64,000 nt of DNA from Streptomyces stelliscabiei (GCF_014873495.1 NZ_JADBGF010000001.1:1860001-1924000), one strand, 5' to 3'; positions 1 to 9,500 are shown, numbered from the stretch's first letter. Notes: generated from the sequence alone by a model not told the origin. Numbers and translations: made by a program.

Positions 1-598
1 ACGCCGTGACCCGGTCGGGCGTACCCAGCACCATGCTGGCCAGCGATAGGGGATACACACCCAGGTCGAGCAGGGAACCGCCACCCAGCGCGCGATCGAA
101 CAGACGGTGTTCGGGGTCCGCCGGGAATTGGAAGCCGAAGTCGGCCTCCAGGGACTGGACTTCACCGATGACGTCCTCGGCGAGCAGTTCTCTGACTTTG
201 ACATAGGCCGGCAGGAACCGGCTCCACATCGCCTCCATCAGGAACAGGCCCCGTTCCCTGGACACAGCCACCATTTCAGCGGCCTGCTCCGCGTCCAGCG
301 AGAACGCCTTCTCGCACAACACTGGACGCCCCGCGTTCAGGAACAGCAACGTGTGCTCGTGATGGTGGGAGTGGGGCGATGCGACGTAGACAATGTCGAC
401 AGTGTCATCGGCGGCCAGATCTTCGTACGAAGCGTGCCGGTGTCGCGCGGCGATGCCGTGCTTCTCGCCGAACGCGTCGGCCCCTTTCCGACTGCGGGAG
501 CCGACGGCGACCAAGTGGGCGTCAGGCAACCGGCCCAACGCGTCCGCAAAACTGTTTGCTATGACACCAGTGCCGGCGATGCCCCAGCGGAACGACAT
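1..598 (-). CDS. Gfo/Idh/MocA-family NAD(P)-dependent oxidoreductase, 3' end outside window
   Basis: The visible 199 codons carry the N-terminal Rossmann fold of this family, with the dinucleotide motif GIAGTG at residues 6-11. A VASPHSHH stretch near residue 73 and a CEKAF motif (the EKP-equivalent lysine) near residue 95 follow. Members oxidise or reduce sugars, inositols or related polyols in the cytoplasm. The ATG at 598 is preceded by GGAG. The start of the C-terminal substrate domain (GGGSLLDLGVYPL) is present, but the end lies beyond base 1. It is co-directional with the downstream-reading glycosidase at 1055-2344 and next to a LacI regulator, so a role in glycoside breakdown is inferred. 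The exact substrate cannot be read from the sequence. Confidence 0.85.
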   Translation of the reverse strand, partial: MSFRWGIAGTGVIANSFADALGRLPDAHLVAVGSRSRKGADAFGEKHGIAARHRHASYEDLAADDTVDIVYVASPHSHHHEHTLLFLNAGRPVLCEKAFSLDAEQAAEMVAVSRERGLFLMEAMWSRFLPAYVKVRELLAEDVIGEVQSLEADFGFQFPADPEHRLFDRALGGGSLLDLGVYPLSLASMVLGTPDRVTA

Positions 599-1054
599 GA
601 GAACTCCTTGTTGCTGTGATGGTGATCATGGGATGGCGCTGTGGGCACCGGAACCACGAGGTGGGTGCGGCCTACGGCGGCGACGAACCGCCACCTGGCG
701 TCGTTGGCTCTGATCCAAGGCCGACCGGGCGGTTGTCCTGCGGTACGGGGATGGTGGAGCCAGGCCAGGTGCGTTCGCCACAGTCCATGACGTTCATCGA
801 GACGCCTGCTCCGCAGCCGCATGCAAATTAGGTCGCCCGCCTGACGCGCGCAGTGACCTGGACCGTGCGTGGCGCGATCTGGTCGTTCAGCGCCGCCGAT
901 ATTCGTATGCGACGCTCGCCCTGGGCCAGTTGCGTGCATGTGGTATCGAAGACCTCAAGGCCTGTCGGCGCCGCTTCGAGGGCGGACTCGGCCACGCCAC
1001 CCAGCGGGCGAACGGCTCATGCCGAGGTAGCCGTACCGTGTCCCAGGCGGCGGC
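599..1054. other. Intergenic gap with a possible C-terminal coding remnant
   Basis: No complete gene is visible between the dehydrogenase and the glycosidase. On the minus strand, bases 828-1019 read as about 63 codons ending in TAA with plausible protein composition (for example GLEVFDTTCTQLAQGERR). They have no start and are closed upstream by a TGA. This resembles the tail of a beta-sandwich domain from a lost glycosidase-type gene, but I cannot name the family. The remaining bases show nothing I can support. Confidence 0.3.
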
Positions 1055-2344
1055 TCATGTTGGCATCCGGTTGATCCGGGCCACGTCGCCATACCAATGT
1101 GCCGATGGTTTGACGACCCGCTCCTGAGTGCTGCGGTCGACCGCCACGAGCCCGTACTTGGGGCCGTAGCCGTCCCACCACTCGAAGTTGTCCAGCAGTG
1201 ACCAGTGGACGTAGCCGGTGATGGGCAGTCCGTCGCCGATCAGCCGGTGCACGACGCGCAGACCTGCTCGAATGTAGTCGATACGCTCGCTGTCGACGTC
1301 GGTCGCGACACCGTGCTCGGTGAGGACGATCTCCTTGCCGGGGAAGAGGCCCGCCACTCGCCGGGTCGTGGCCTCGACCGCCTCAGGAGCCCACAGATAT
1401 CCCATCTGGGTGCGGCGGCCCTCGCCGACGGGTGCTCCTTCCGCAGACACGGCTGCCGCTTGGCGGCGCAGGTACGGCAGGGCGAGCGACTGCGTAAGGC
1501 GACGGCTGCGCAGAAGCGCCGCGCTGAGGGGTTTGGTGATGCGGGGGGCGTTGACGTCGAGGCGGGTGTAGGTCTGGACGCCGATGAAGTCGTCGTCGGC
1601 GGTCTCGGCGAAGAACCTGTCTTCGTGGAGTTCCCGAGCCCATTCCATCGCTGGGACTCCGCCGGGATTGGCGTGCCAGTCCTGCAGCGCATGGGCCATG
1701 CCGACCTTGACGCCGGGTGCGAGTTCACGGATGACCTCTCGGGCATTGCGGTGTGCGGCGATCACTCCTGAGGCTGCGGCGTCGAACGCGTCGAGGTTCC
1801 GGACGAAGGGCGGAGTCGGGAAGGTGCCCAGATACCCCCGCGTGATCATGTTGCCGGGCTCGTTGATCGTGCAGATGTAGGGAGCACGGTTCTGTAGATG
1901 TTCCATCACGTGCCTGGTGTAGCGCGTGAACCAGGCCGGGAGTTCGGCATTGGTCCAGGCTCCGGCGTGGGTGACCCAGGCCGGCAACGTGAAGTGCTGC
2001 AGCGTGATCATCGGTGTGACGCCGTGGGTCAGGCAGGTCTCGACCATGTCGGCGTAGTGTTGGAGCGCCTCGCGGTCGAATTCTCCCTGGCGGGGCTCGA
2101 CTCGTGCCCACTCCACGGAGAAGCGGTAGGTGTTCAGTCCGAGTTCCGCGAGCAGCGCGATGTCGTCCTTGTAACGGTTGAAGTGGTCGCACGCCATGCC
2201 GGAGGGCCCTGCCATGGGCGCCTTGGGCGCTGGGTCGGTCTCCCATTCCCACCAGTCGCTGTTCGCGTTGTTGCCTTCGACCTGATGTGCGGCTGTCGCG
2301 GCCCCCCAAAGGAAGCGCTCGGGGAAGATCAACGGTTCGGGCAC
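1055..2344 (-). CDS. GH1 family beta-glycosidase
   Basis: A 429-residue cytoplasmic retaining glycosidase (typical GH1 length 430-480) expected to hydrolyse aryl- or oligosaccharide beta-glucosides or galactosides. The N-terminal FLWGAATAAHQVEG signature begins at residue 11. The acid/base glutamate is E162 in TINEP and the nucleophile is E343 in LTEHG, where most members have TENG. The C-terminal SLLDNFEWWDGY loop is present. The GTG at 2344 was chosen because CAGGAG lies 9 nt upstream and the family homology starts right after it. In-frame codons further upstream to 2521 do not look like GH1. It is divergent from the LacI gene at 2684, whose operator lies between them, so repression by that regulator in the absence of sugar is likely. 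The real substrate is unknown. Confidence 0.9.
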   Translation of the reverse strand: MPEPLIFPERFLWGAATAAHQVEGNNANSDWWEWETDPAPKAPMAGPSGMACDHFNRYKDDIALLAELGLNTYRFSVEWARVEPRQGEFDREALQHYADMVETCLTHGVTPMITLQHFTLPAWVTHAGAWTNAELPAWFTRYTRHVMEHLQNRAPYICTINEPGNMITRGYLGTFPTPPFVRNLDAFDAAASGVIAAHRNAREVIRELAPGVKVGMAHALQDWHANPGGVPAMEWARELHEDRFFAETADDDFIGVQTYTRLDVNAPRITKPLSAALLRSRRLTQSLALPYLRRQAAAVSAEGAPVGEGRRTQMGYLWAPEAVEATTRRVAGLFPGKEIVLTEHGVATDVDSERIDYIRAGLRVVHRLIGDGLPITGYVHWSLLDNFEWWDGYGPKYGLVAVDRSTQERVVKPSAHWYGDVARINRMPT

Positions 2345-2608
2345 GATCAGCAGCTCCTGAGGTTCTGAGTTCGTAGGGATCAGGCGCGCGGTCGTCGAGC
2401 AGAACGAATCTGCATGTCTGCGGACGACCTCGAACCCCGCACGGGCTGCGTGGGTTCTGCTCCGCCGGAACACGGAGCAGAACCGATCGTGCCCCTTCAG
2501 GGGTAAGCCGTGGATTGGCACCGGCCCCTCTCAGGGCCCTTAGGGGGTGGTTGTCGGAGCGGCATGACGAGTCCCCGTGGCCACGGGGACGCCCTACCGA
2601 CTATTCAT

Positions 2609-2628
2609 TCACTAACGCGCGTTAGTGA
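2609..2628. promoter_or_regulatory. LacI-family operator, perfect palindrome
   Basis: TCACTAACGCGCGTTAGTGA is a perfect 20-bp palindrome with the central CG typical of LacI/GalR operators. It lies 56 bp before the LacI gene start and 265 bp upstream of the divergent glycosidase start, so it fits autoregulation plus control of the glycosidase. A related site occurs at 3780-3795. Confidence 0.8.
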
Positions 2629-2683
2629 GTGCGGGTACAGTACATCAGGCGTGGTACACCCACAAGAGCGGAAGGGGCGATGG

Positions 2684-3691
2684 ATGGCGGGCGAGGCCGC
2701 TGCTCGGCCGGAGGGCCGGGTCACCAGTTCCGACGTCGCCCGGGAGGCCGGAGTCTCCAGGGCCACTGTCAGCTTCGTGCTCAACGGCACCAAGGGGCAG
2801 ACGATCTCCGAGTCGACGCGGCAGCGCGTCCTCGAAGCGGCGGCCCGGCTGCGCTATGCCCCCTCGGCGGAGGCCCGGACGCTCAGCCGCGGCCGGAGTG
2901 ACGTCGTGCTCCTCTATCAGCCCCCTCAGTTGCCGCTGACCGACCTGGGCACACTGGTCGAGTTTCTCTCGGCGGAGTTCGCGGCCGTCGGGCTCACTGC
3001 GGTGATCCATCCGTGGTCCCGCAGGCCCGATGGTGATGTGTGGACCGTCATCACGCCCGTGGCCGTCCTCGCATGGGACCTGCCCGATAATGACGTCGCC
3101 GCGATGCGGCGCAATGGCGTACGCGCCGTGGTCTCTCTCACCGCCGAGTCCGACCCCGTCGCGCAGTGGATCTGGGGAGCCCGGGAAAACAGCATCGCCC
3201 GGCTGCAGGTCGAGCGACTGCTCAGGGCGGGGCACCGTCGGCTCGGCTACGCCCGCCCGCACGACGAACGCCTGGCCGAGGCGAGCGAGATGCGCCTGAA
3301 AGCACTGCAGGGAGCCTGCGCCGAGCACGGTGTGCCGGGCCCGGTGGCTCTGGCTGTTCCCTGCGACGAGGTGGGAGCCGGAGCCGCTGTCGAGGCATGG
3401 CGTGGGATGACCCCCGCCGTCACCGGCGTGTGCGCCCACGACGATGTGGCAGCCTTGGCCGTCCTCGCGGGTCTACGCGAGCAAGGACTAGCCGCGCCGT
3501 CGGACCTGGCCGTGATCGGCGCGGTCGATTCGCCGGCCGCACGCCTCGCAGCCCCGCCGTTGACGATGGTGGCAGTAGATATGCGGGACACCGCACGACA
3601 TCTCGTCGAGGCGATCATCAGTCTCCTCGACGGACGGCCCGTCCCTATCGGTCCTGAGGTCACCCGGGTGATCGAGCGTCGCTCAGTCTGA
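2684..3691 (+). CDS. LacI-family transcriptional regulator
   Basis: A 335-residue repressor. The N-terminal helix-turn-helix and hinge helix read TSSDVAREAGVSRATVSF and then ASSARTLSR-type hinge residues. A periplasmic-binding-protein-like sugar domain follows and contains the late GAVDSPAARLAAPPLT stretch typical of the dimer core. The ATG at 2684 has GGAAGGGG about 8 nt upstream. An overlapping out-of-frame ATG four bases earlier is not used. Divergent to the GH1 gene and next to two matching palindromes, it is probably the local glycoside-responsive repressor. The effector domain is divergent, so the inducer cannot be named. Confidence 0.9.
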   Translation: MAGEAAARPEGRVTSSDVAREAGVSRATVSFVLNGTKGQTISESTRQRVLEAAARLRYAPSAEARTLSRGRSDVVLLYQPPQLPLTDLGTLVEFLSAEFAAVGLTAVIHPWSRRPDGDVWTVITPVAVLAWDLPDNDVAAMRRNGVRAVVSLTAESDPVAQWIWGARENSIARLQVERLLRAGHRRLGYARPHDERLAEASEMRLKALQGACAEHGVPGPVALAVPCDEVGAGAAVEAWRGMTPAVTGVCAHDDVAALAVLAGLREQGLAAPSDLAVIGAVDSPAARLAAPPLTMVAVDMRDTARHLVEAIISLLDGRPVPIGPEVTRVIERRSV

Positions 3692-3779
3692 TCTCGGATC
3701 ACGCCCCGCCGCGCCGCAGCAGGCTGGATGCTGTCTCCTCCGACCGCGGTGAGGGCGTAGGATGGCGCTTGCGCGCGCT

Positions 3780-3795
3780 ACTAACGCGCTTTAGT
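3780..3795. promoter_or_regulatory. Second LacI-type operator, orphaned
   Basis: ACTAACGCGCTTTAGT repeats the half-site ACTAACG of the operator at 2609-2628 with one mismatch between its arms. It lies 89 bp beyond the LacI stop codon, but no plausible gene begins in the next 140 bp on the plus strand. It looks like the promoter operator of a lost sugar operon. The rest of 3692-3943 shows nothing else. Confidence 0.6.
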
Positions 3796-3943
3796 TATTG
3801 TGGATGATGAGATCGAGACGGCAATGCCTCGTCGGCGCGAGGACCCGGGCGCGACTGGTTACTGCGGATCCGGCGACACGATGCGACGGTCAGGCGAGGC
3901 GCAGTCGTTGAGCCGGTCACCTCGCTGATCGCCACAAACGCCC

Positions 3944-4811
<868 letters not shown>

Positions 4812-4877
4812 GCTGTGGTGCCGCGACGCCGGATCACCCGCCCGGTTCGGAGCTGTTGGCCACATGGCCTGGATACG

Positions 4878-4913
4878 AAAGGGGAGGGATCCGGAGCCAG
4901 GTCCCTCCCCTTT
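4878..4913. terminator. Bidirectional terminator
   Basis: AAAGGGGAGGGA pairs perfectly with TCCCTCCCCTTT across a 12-nt loop. The hairpin lies between the convergent ends of the repressor gene (4811) and the rhodanese gene (4924), with an A run on one side and a T run on the other. Confidence 0.85.
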
Positions 4914-4923
4914 GTGGTGTGGT

Positions 4924-5499
4924 TCAGCGGTTGCGTAGTGCGGCCAGTGTGTTGTCGAGGTCGGCGGCGCGGGGGCGGTTGTGGGGGAGCTTGGCGAGCA
5001 TGGCGGCCATGCCGCAGGTGTTGGTCAGGGCGGAGTAGACCAGACCGCCCGCGATGCCGGCGGAGATGAGCTGGAAGGCGGGGTGGACGACGAGCCCGAG
5101 CAGCAGGCCGAGCAGCACGGTCACTCCTGCGGTGAGCCTCACCTGTCGCTCCATTCCCCAGGTGGCGCGGGAGGCGCCCTGGGGGCGGTGGAGCTCGTGG
5201 CCGTCGGCCGCCCAGGCACCGGTGCCTCCTGACAGGGTGGCGGTGGTGACGCCGTTCTCTGCGAGGATCTTGCAGGCGTTCTCGGAGCGGGCGCCCGAGG
5301 CGCAGACGACCAGGACGTCGCCGCGGTCGGTGGCGTGACGGATGTCGGGCAGCGCGCGCCGGATCTGGTCGAGGGGGATGTTGAGCGCGCCGGGGAGATG
5401 ACCGCCGGCGTATTCGCCCGGGGTGCGCACGTCGATGATGGTCAGTTCGTGCAGGCGGGTGCGCGCCTCGTCGGTGGCGAGGGCCGTGGGTGTGGTCAT
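4924..5499 (-). CDS. Membrane-anchored rhodanese with DUF2892 tail
   Basis: A 191-residue protein. Residues 8-105 are a rhodanese domain with the active-site loop VVCASGARS (C66) and the entry motif IDVRTPGEYAGGHLPGA. Residues about 120-170 form two hydrophobic helices of the DUF2892/YgaP type. It should shuttle sulfane sulfur at the membrane face. The ATG at 5499 was preferred over the ATG at 5511, which directly abuts its only AAGG. It is the last gene of a minus-strand run with TauE, rhodanese and CstB. The 136-bp gap before it means it could be on a separate transcript. Confidence 0.85.
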   Translation of the reverse strand: MTTPTALATDEARTRLHELTIIDVRTPGEYAGGHLPGALNIPLDQIRRALPDIRHATDRGDVLVVCASGARSENACKILAENGVTTATLSGGTGAWAADGHELHRPQGASRATWGMERQVRLTAGVTVLLGLLLGLVVHPAFQLISAGIAGGLVYSALTNTCGMAAMLAKLPHNRPRAADLDNTLAALRNR

Positions 5500-5635
5500 G
5501 GCAGATGTCATCCTTGTGTGTCGGAGTGTGCTGAGCTTGATCTGGCGGGAGCCGGACTGAGGGCGGTCCTGAGATGCGCGGTGGGGCTGGAGAAGCTCTC
5601 CTGGTCCTGGTCTGAGCCGGTCGCGGCCCTCGTGT

Positions 5636-6379
5636 TCAGACGATCACGTCAACGAGCATGAAGGCCGCCACTGCCAGCAGTACGCCGGCGAAAACTCTCT
5701 GAAGAGTGGTGCCGGAGATCTTCGTCGCGAGGCGTTTGCCGTCCCAGGCTCCGAGGATCGCGGCTCCGGTGAAGGGGCCGATGACCTCCCAGTGGAGCCC
5801 GCCACCGGTGCCGGTGCGAGCGGCGAGCGCGGCGAGGGAGTTCACCGTGATGACGAGCAGGCTGGTGCCCACCGCCCGCCGCATGGCCAGTCCCAGGACG
5901 CCCACCAGGGCGGGCACGGCGAGGAATCCCCCGCCGACCCCCAGAAAGCCCGTCACGGCGCCGAGTCCGGCACCGGCGCCAGCCGCCCTGCCGGGACGGA
6001 TCCGGTCCGGCGGCCCGGACGCGGACGGACGCAACATACGCAGAGCCGCCAGCGCGGCGATGACCGCGAACGCCGCCGTCAGCACCGCTTCGGGCAGGCG
6101 CCCTGCAACAGCTCCGGCGAGAAAGGCGGGGACGATGCCCGCCGCAGCGAACAACGCCCCTGTCTTCCATGCCACGTTCCCGCCGCGGGCGTGGGCGTAC
6201 AGGGCGGTGGCGGAGGTGGCGGTGACGATGATCAGGCTGGCGGTGGTGGCGGCGGCCGGGGTGAAGCCGAGCAGATAGATCAGTGCCGGTACGGCAAGGA
6301 CGCTGCCACCGCCGCCGAGGGCCCCGAGCGCGAGACCGATGACGGCCCCGGCGATGAGGGCGAGAACGAGTACGGTCAC
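5636..6379 (-). CDS. TauE/SafE-family sulfite/organosulfonate exporter
   Basis: A 247-residue membrane protein with about eight hydrophobic helices and the two family repeats: an early GLALGALGGGGSVLAVPALI and a later GFLGVGGGFLAVPALVG. Family members move sulfite, thiosulfate or small sulfur anions. In a persulfide dioxygenase operon this would export the sulfite or thiosulfate produced. The GTG start at 6379 overlaps the stop of the preceding rhodanese as GTGA, which indicates translational coupling. Co-transcribed with 6376-6741 and 6777-8141. Confidence 0.88.
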   Translation of the reverse strand: MTVLVLALIAGAVIGLALGALGGGGSVLAVPALIYLLGFTPAAATTASLIIVTATSATALYAHARGGNVAWKTGALFAAAGIVPAFLAGAVAGRLPEAVLTAAFAVIAALAALRMLRPSASGPPDRIRPGRAAGAGAGLGAVTGFLGVGGGFLAVPALVGVLGLAMRRAVGTSLLVITVNSLAALAARTGTGGGLHWEVIGPFTGAAILGAWDGKRLATKISGTTLQRVFAGVLLAVAAFMLVDVIV

Positions 6380-6741
6380 GCTATCCGGCCGCTGTTCCCG
6401 CGTTCGTCGACGACCGGGTGCCCGGCGGCGGCCCACGCGTTCATACCGCCCTCGACGTCCACCACCTGCGCTCCGCGGTCGGTGAGGAGCTTCGCGGCCT
6501 GCTGGGAGCGGTGTCCACTGCGGCAGATCACCACCAGCGGACGGCCCTGCGCCTCGGCGGGCAGGATGGTGCCGGCGACCAGGTTCGTCAGCGGTACGTG
6601 GATGGCGCCCGGGGCGTGGCCCGAGTTCCATTCGGGCTTCTCGCGGACGTCCAGCAGGACGGCGTCAGGCCGGTCGCCGCTGGTACGGCTGTGTGCCTCG
6701 TCGACCGTGACACGGGGCCCGTTTCGGCGAAAGAGGAACAT
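6376..6741 (-). CDS. Single-domain rhodanese
   Basis: A 121-residue cytoplasmic sulfurtransferase. The domain runs over most of the chain, with LLDVREKPEWNSGHAPGAIH at residues 29-48 and the active-site loop VICRSGHRS (C73). The ATG at 6741 follows a GGAAGGAAG ribosome site. It starts 35 nt after the CstB-like gene and is coupled by a GTGA overlap to the TauE gene. It would relay sulfane sulfur between glutathione- or mycothiol-type persulfides and thiosulfate. The acceptor is not known. Confidence 0.88.
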   Translation of the reverse strand: MFLFRRNGPRVTVDEAHSRTSGDRPDAVLLDVREKPEWNSGHAPGAIHVPLTNLVAGTILPAEAQGRPLVVICRSGHRSQQAAKLLTDRGAQVVDVEGGMNAWAAAGHPVVDERGNSGRIA

Positions 6742-6776
6742 CACACGCTTCCTTCCTTGCGGGAGATCGGCCGAAC

Positions 6777-8141
6777 TCAGGCGGAGGCCAGGGGCAGCCC
6801 GGCATCCGCCGCGGCGTCGAAGGCGTCGTCGACGGCGACCACCTTGCGGCCGGCGGCATCGAGGAGGGAGGCGGCGATCGCCGCGCGCATCCCGCCGGCG
6901 CAGTGCACCCACACCGTCCCGTCCGGCACCTCGCCGATACGGCCGTGCAGCTCGTGGATCGGGATGTGGACCGAGCCGTCGATGTAGCCGCCTACGCGCT
7001 CCGAGTCCCGGCGCACATCCAGGACGACCACCTCGTCGCCGCGCTCGCGCACCTGGGCAAGGTCGGCGAAGCGGGCACGCGGGAAAGAAGCGAGCCTCTC
7101 GCCCTCATGGACCCAGCCGGCCGGGTCGCCGGTGGCGGCGGCGGCCGGGCGGTCGATGCCTACCCGCGCGAGTTCCCGCTGCGCGGCGCTGATCTGCTCC
7201 GGGGTGTCGGCGAGCAGGGTGACGGGCTTGCCCCAGGGGATCAGCCAGGCCAGGTAGGTGGCGAGCTTGCCCTCGCCCTCGAAGTTGAACGAGCCGGCCA
7301 CGTGCCCCTCGGCGAAGGCCATGCGGCTGCGCAGGTCCACCACCCACTCACCGGCGGCCAGCCGGGAGGAGATTTCGCCTGCATCCGCACGCCTCGGCGG
7401 GGTGAGGTCGACGGGGGCGGGGCCGGCGGCGTTGGCCGGGCCCATGTGCGCGTAGTAGGCGGGCACGTCCTCCAGCCCGGCGAGCATCCGCTGAACGAAG
7501 GTGTCCACGTCCAGGGTGAGCGCGTCGTTGCTGGTGCGTTCCTTGCCGATCGTGGTCGCGTCCCCCTCGGCCTGGGCGGAGGAGCAGAAGCTGCCGAACC
7601 CGTGGGTGGGCAGCACCGGCACCTCGTCGTCCAGCTCGGCGGTCAGGCGGTGGGCGGAGGCGTGCTGGGCCCGGGCCAGCTGCTCCGTCAGCCGAGGCTC
7701 CACCAGGTCAGGGCGGCCCACCGTACCGATCAGCAGCGATCCGCCGGTGAACGCCGCCACGCCGCGCCCGTCCTGCTCCAGGACGTAGGAGGTGTGGTGC
7801 GGGGTGTGCCCGGGCGTGGCGATCGCACGCAGGACCAGACCCGCGTCCACGTCCACGGTGTCGCCATCGGCGACCGGGGTGCGGGCGAAGGACACGTGCG
7901 CCGCGGCCGGCACCAGATAGGAGGCGCCGGTGACGCGGGCCAACTCCAGGCCACCGGTGACGTAGTCGTTGTGCACGTGGGTCTCCGCCACGTACGCGAT
8001 GCGCACCCCGCGCCTGGCGGCGGCGGCGATCACCTGGTCGATGTCGCGCGGCGGATCGATAACCACCGCGGCAGCGGCCCCGCCGGCCAGGTAGCTGCGG
8101 TTGCCCAGACCCTCGAACTCAAGAGTGTCGACGAAGAACAC
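6777..8141 (-). CDS. cstB: CstB-like persulfide dioxygenase-rhodanese fusion
   Basis: A 454-residue three-domain enzyme, like staphylococcal CstB (about 444). Residues 1-235 are a metallo-beta-lactamase fold with metal-site motifs ETHVHNDY (H55, H57, D59), ATPGHTPHH (H112) and LPTHG (H180). At the third Fe position FTGGSLL replaces the usual TGD. Residues 255-345 are a rhodanese-like domain lacking an active cysteine. Residues 360-450 form a second rhodanese with WVHCAGGMRA (C414). It should oxidise low-molecular-weight persulfides to sulfite and thiosulfate. The GTG at 8141 has GGAGGAG 8 nt upstream. It is first in the minus operon behind three CstR-type operators. Confidence 0.88.
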   Translation of the reverse strand: MFFVDTLEFEGLGNRSYLAGGAAAAVVIDPPRDIDQVIAAAARRGVRIAYVAETHVHNDYVTGGLELARVTGASYLVPAAAHVSFARTPVADGDTVDVDAGLVLRAIATPGHTPHHTSYVLEQDGRGVAAFTGGSLLIGTVGRPDLVEPRLTEQLARAQHASAHRLTAELDDEVPVLPTHGFGSFCSSAQAEGDATTIGKERTSNDALTLDVDTFVQRMLAGLEDVPAYYAHMGPANAAGPAPVDLTPPRRADAGEISSRLAAGEWVVDLRSRMAFAEGHVAGSFNFEGEGKLATYLAWLIPWGKPVTLLADTPEQISAAQRELARVGIDRPAAAATGDPAGWVHEGERLASFPRARFADLAQVRERGDEVVVLDVRRDSERVGGYIDGSVHIPIHELHGRIGEVPDGTVWVHCAGGMRAAIAASLLDAAGRKVVAVDDAFDAAADAGLPLASA

Positions 8142-8167
8142 GACTGCGGCTCCTCCACAAGAACGGT

Positions 8168-8185
8168 GTACCCCGGGGGGTATTC
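8168..8185. promoter_or_regulatory. CstR-type operator 1 of the divergent promoter
   Basis: GTACCCCGGGGGGTATTC begins 27 bp upstream of the CstB-like start and matches the core of the operator at 4479-4522. An identical 18-mer occurs 37 bp away. It lies in the cstB leader or promoter. Confidence 0.8.
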
Positions 8186-8204
8186 GGCACCTACCCTAAC
8201 AGGG

Positions 8205-8222
8205 GTACCCCGGGGGGTATTC
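8205..8222. promoter_or_regulatory. CstR-type operator 2 of the divergent promoter
   Basis: Exact second copy of GTACCCCGGGGGGTATTC, spaced 37 bp (about 3.5 helical turns) from operator 1. It lies centrally between the divergent cstB-like and DUF302 genes. Confidence 0.8.
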
Positions 8223-8279
8223 CTGTGGTCCTGGACGTCCCCCATATCTCCGGGTGCGGCATTGCGTCCGCTGCGCCGG

Positions 8280-8296
8280 GTACCCGGCGGGGTATC
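8280..8296. promoter_or_regulatory. CstR-type operator 3, degenerate
   Basis: GTACCCGGCGGGGTATC is a diverged copy of the operator, 75 bp (about twice 37) from operator 2 and 42 bp upstream of the DUF302 start. It probably controls the plus-strand gene. Confidence 0.65.
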
Positions 8297-8337
8297 AAGG
8301 AACCGGGTTTTCCGCCTCACCGAAGGAGCAGCGCACC

Positions 8338-8740
8338 GTGTCCTACGACCGCACCGTCCGACTGGCCGTCACCGACTTCGACGCCGCCACCGCCGCCGTC
8401 CGCCAGGCCTTGGCCGACCAGGGGTTCGGCATCCTCACCGAGATCGACGTCCAGGCCACGCTGAAGGCCAAGCTCGGCCACGACATGGAGAACTACCTAA
8501 TCCTGGGCGCCTGCAACCCGCCGCTCGCCCACCACGCCCTGGAGGCCTACCGCTCCATCGGCCTGCTCCTGCCCTGCAACGTCGTCGTCCGCCGCGACGG
8601 CGACCACACGCTCGTCCAGGCCCTCGACCCGGACACCATGGTCACCTCACCGGCCTGGACGCCCTCAAGCCCGTCGCCGACGAAGCCACCGCCCGACTCG
8701 ACGCCGCGCTCAGCGCCCTGGCCGCCACCTGCCCTCTCCC
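8338..8740 (+). pseudogene. DUF302 protein gene, frameshifted
   Basis: From the GTG at 8338 (GAAGGAG 9 nt upstream) the frame gives a good DUF302 domain, including QALADQGFGILTEIDVQATL and GACNPPLAHHALEA, to DPDTMVT. It then shifts frame. The expected continuation (LTGLDALKPVADEATARLDA) is present in the next frame and would be restored by one C near 8650. The 3' end beyond about 8740 runs into unrelated sequence. DUF302 proteins commonly accompany sulfur-oxidation genes. Either a real disabling deletion or a sequence error. Confidence 0.75.
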
Positions 8741-8778
8741 CGGTTCGGCATCTGGCCGACCCCGGCACGCGGTGCGCG

Positions 8779-9054
8779 GATCGTGCCCACGCCTGGCAGC
8801 AGGAGAGTGGTGAGCCGGGCCCGTTTCAGTACGGAGGCCGCGGTCTCGATCCACTCCCAGTCGGTGTGCGAGCCGGGCCCGTAGTTGACCGAACTGCCCG
8901 CCAGACCGTCGCCGTGTGCGATCTCGATCGCGTCCACGCCGGCCTCGTCGAGCGCTGTCACGATGCGGGCGACATCGACAGGGCTGATGCGGTGGCGAAC
9001 GGCGTGCATGCCGTCCCGGAGGGTGACGTCCTGGACGTAGATCTGCGTGGTCAT
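8779..9054 (-). pseudogene. N-terminal remnant of 4-hydroxy-2-oxovalerate aldolase (HsaF/DmpG-like)
   Basis: The 92 codons encode the start of the aldolase TIM barrel: [16 protein letters not shown] at the metal/substrate site, then [20 protein letters not shown] and LLLPGVGTI. Homology ends abruptly at base 8779, where about 340 residues would be expected in total. The ATG at 9054 overlaps the stop of the upstream dehydrogenase remnant as ATGA, the operon arrangement normal for this meta-cleavage pair. It cannot be functional. Confidence 0.8.
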
Positions 9055-9500
9055 CGGCTGTCCGCCTTCGCTGCGGCGATCCGCTCGGCGACTTGGAGTC
9101 CCGCCGCGGTCATGATGTCGAGGTTGCCTGCGTAGGCGGGCAGATAGTGTGCGGCGCCCTCGACCTCCAGGAACACCGACACCTGATGGGTGGGGCGCCG
9201 GGTGCCGGCTTCGAGCAGGGTGTCCAGTGGCTGGTCGCCGGGGATCTCGGTGATCTGCGTCTGCTGTTTGAGCCGATACCCCGGGACGTAGGCCGCCACG
9301 TCGGCCACCATCTTCTCGATGCTCTGCCGGATATCGGACCAGGCGGCCGGGTCGGGGGCGTCGACCAGGACGAAGACCGTGTCACGCATGATCAGCGGCG
9401 GCTCGGCGGGGTTCAGGACGATGATCGCCTTGCCGCGCTGTGCGCCGCCGACCTTCTCGATCGCTCCGGCGGTCGTCGTGGTCTCGGATCGCACGAAGGC
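9051..9500 (-). pseudogene. C-terminal remnant of acylating acetaldehyde dehydrogenase (HsaG/DmpF-like)
   Basis: About 150 C-terminal codons remain, from [20 protein letters not shown] through the catalytic-domain end [20 protein letters not shown]. The NAD-binding half and the catalytic cysteine region (about 150 residues) are absent. Upstream codons beyond about 9500 are unrelated. In the intact pathway this enzyme channels acetaldehyde or propionaldehyde from the aldolase encoded next. Bases 9501-9746 contain no recognisable gene. Confidence 0.8.
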
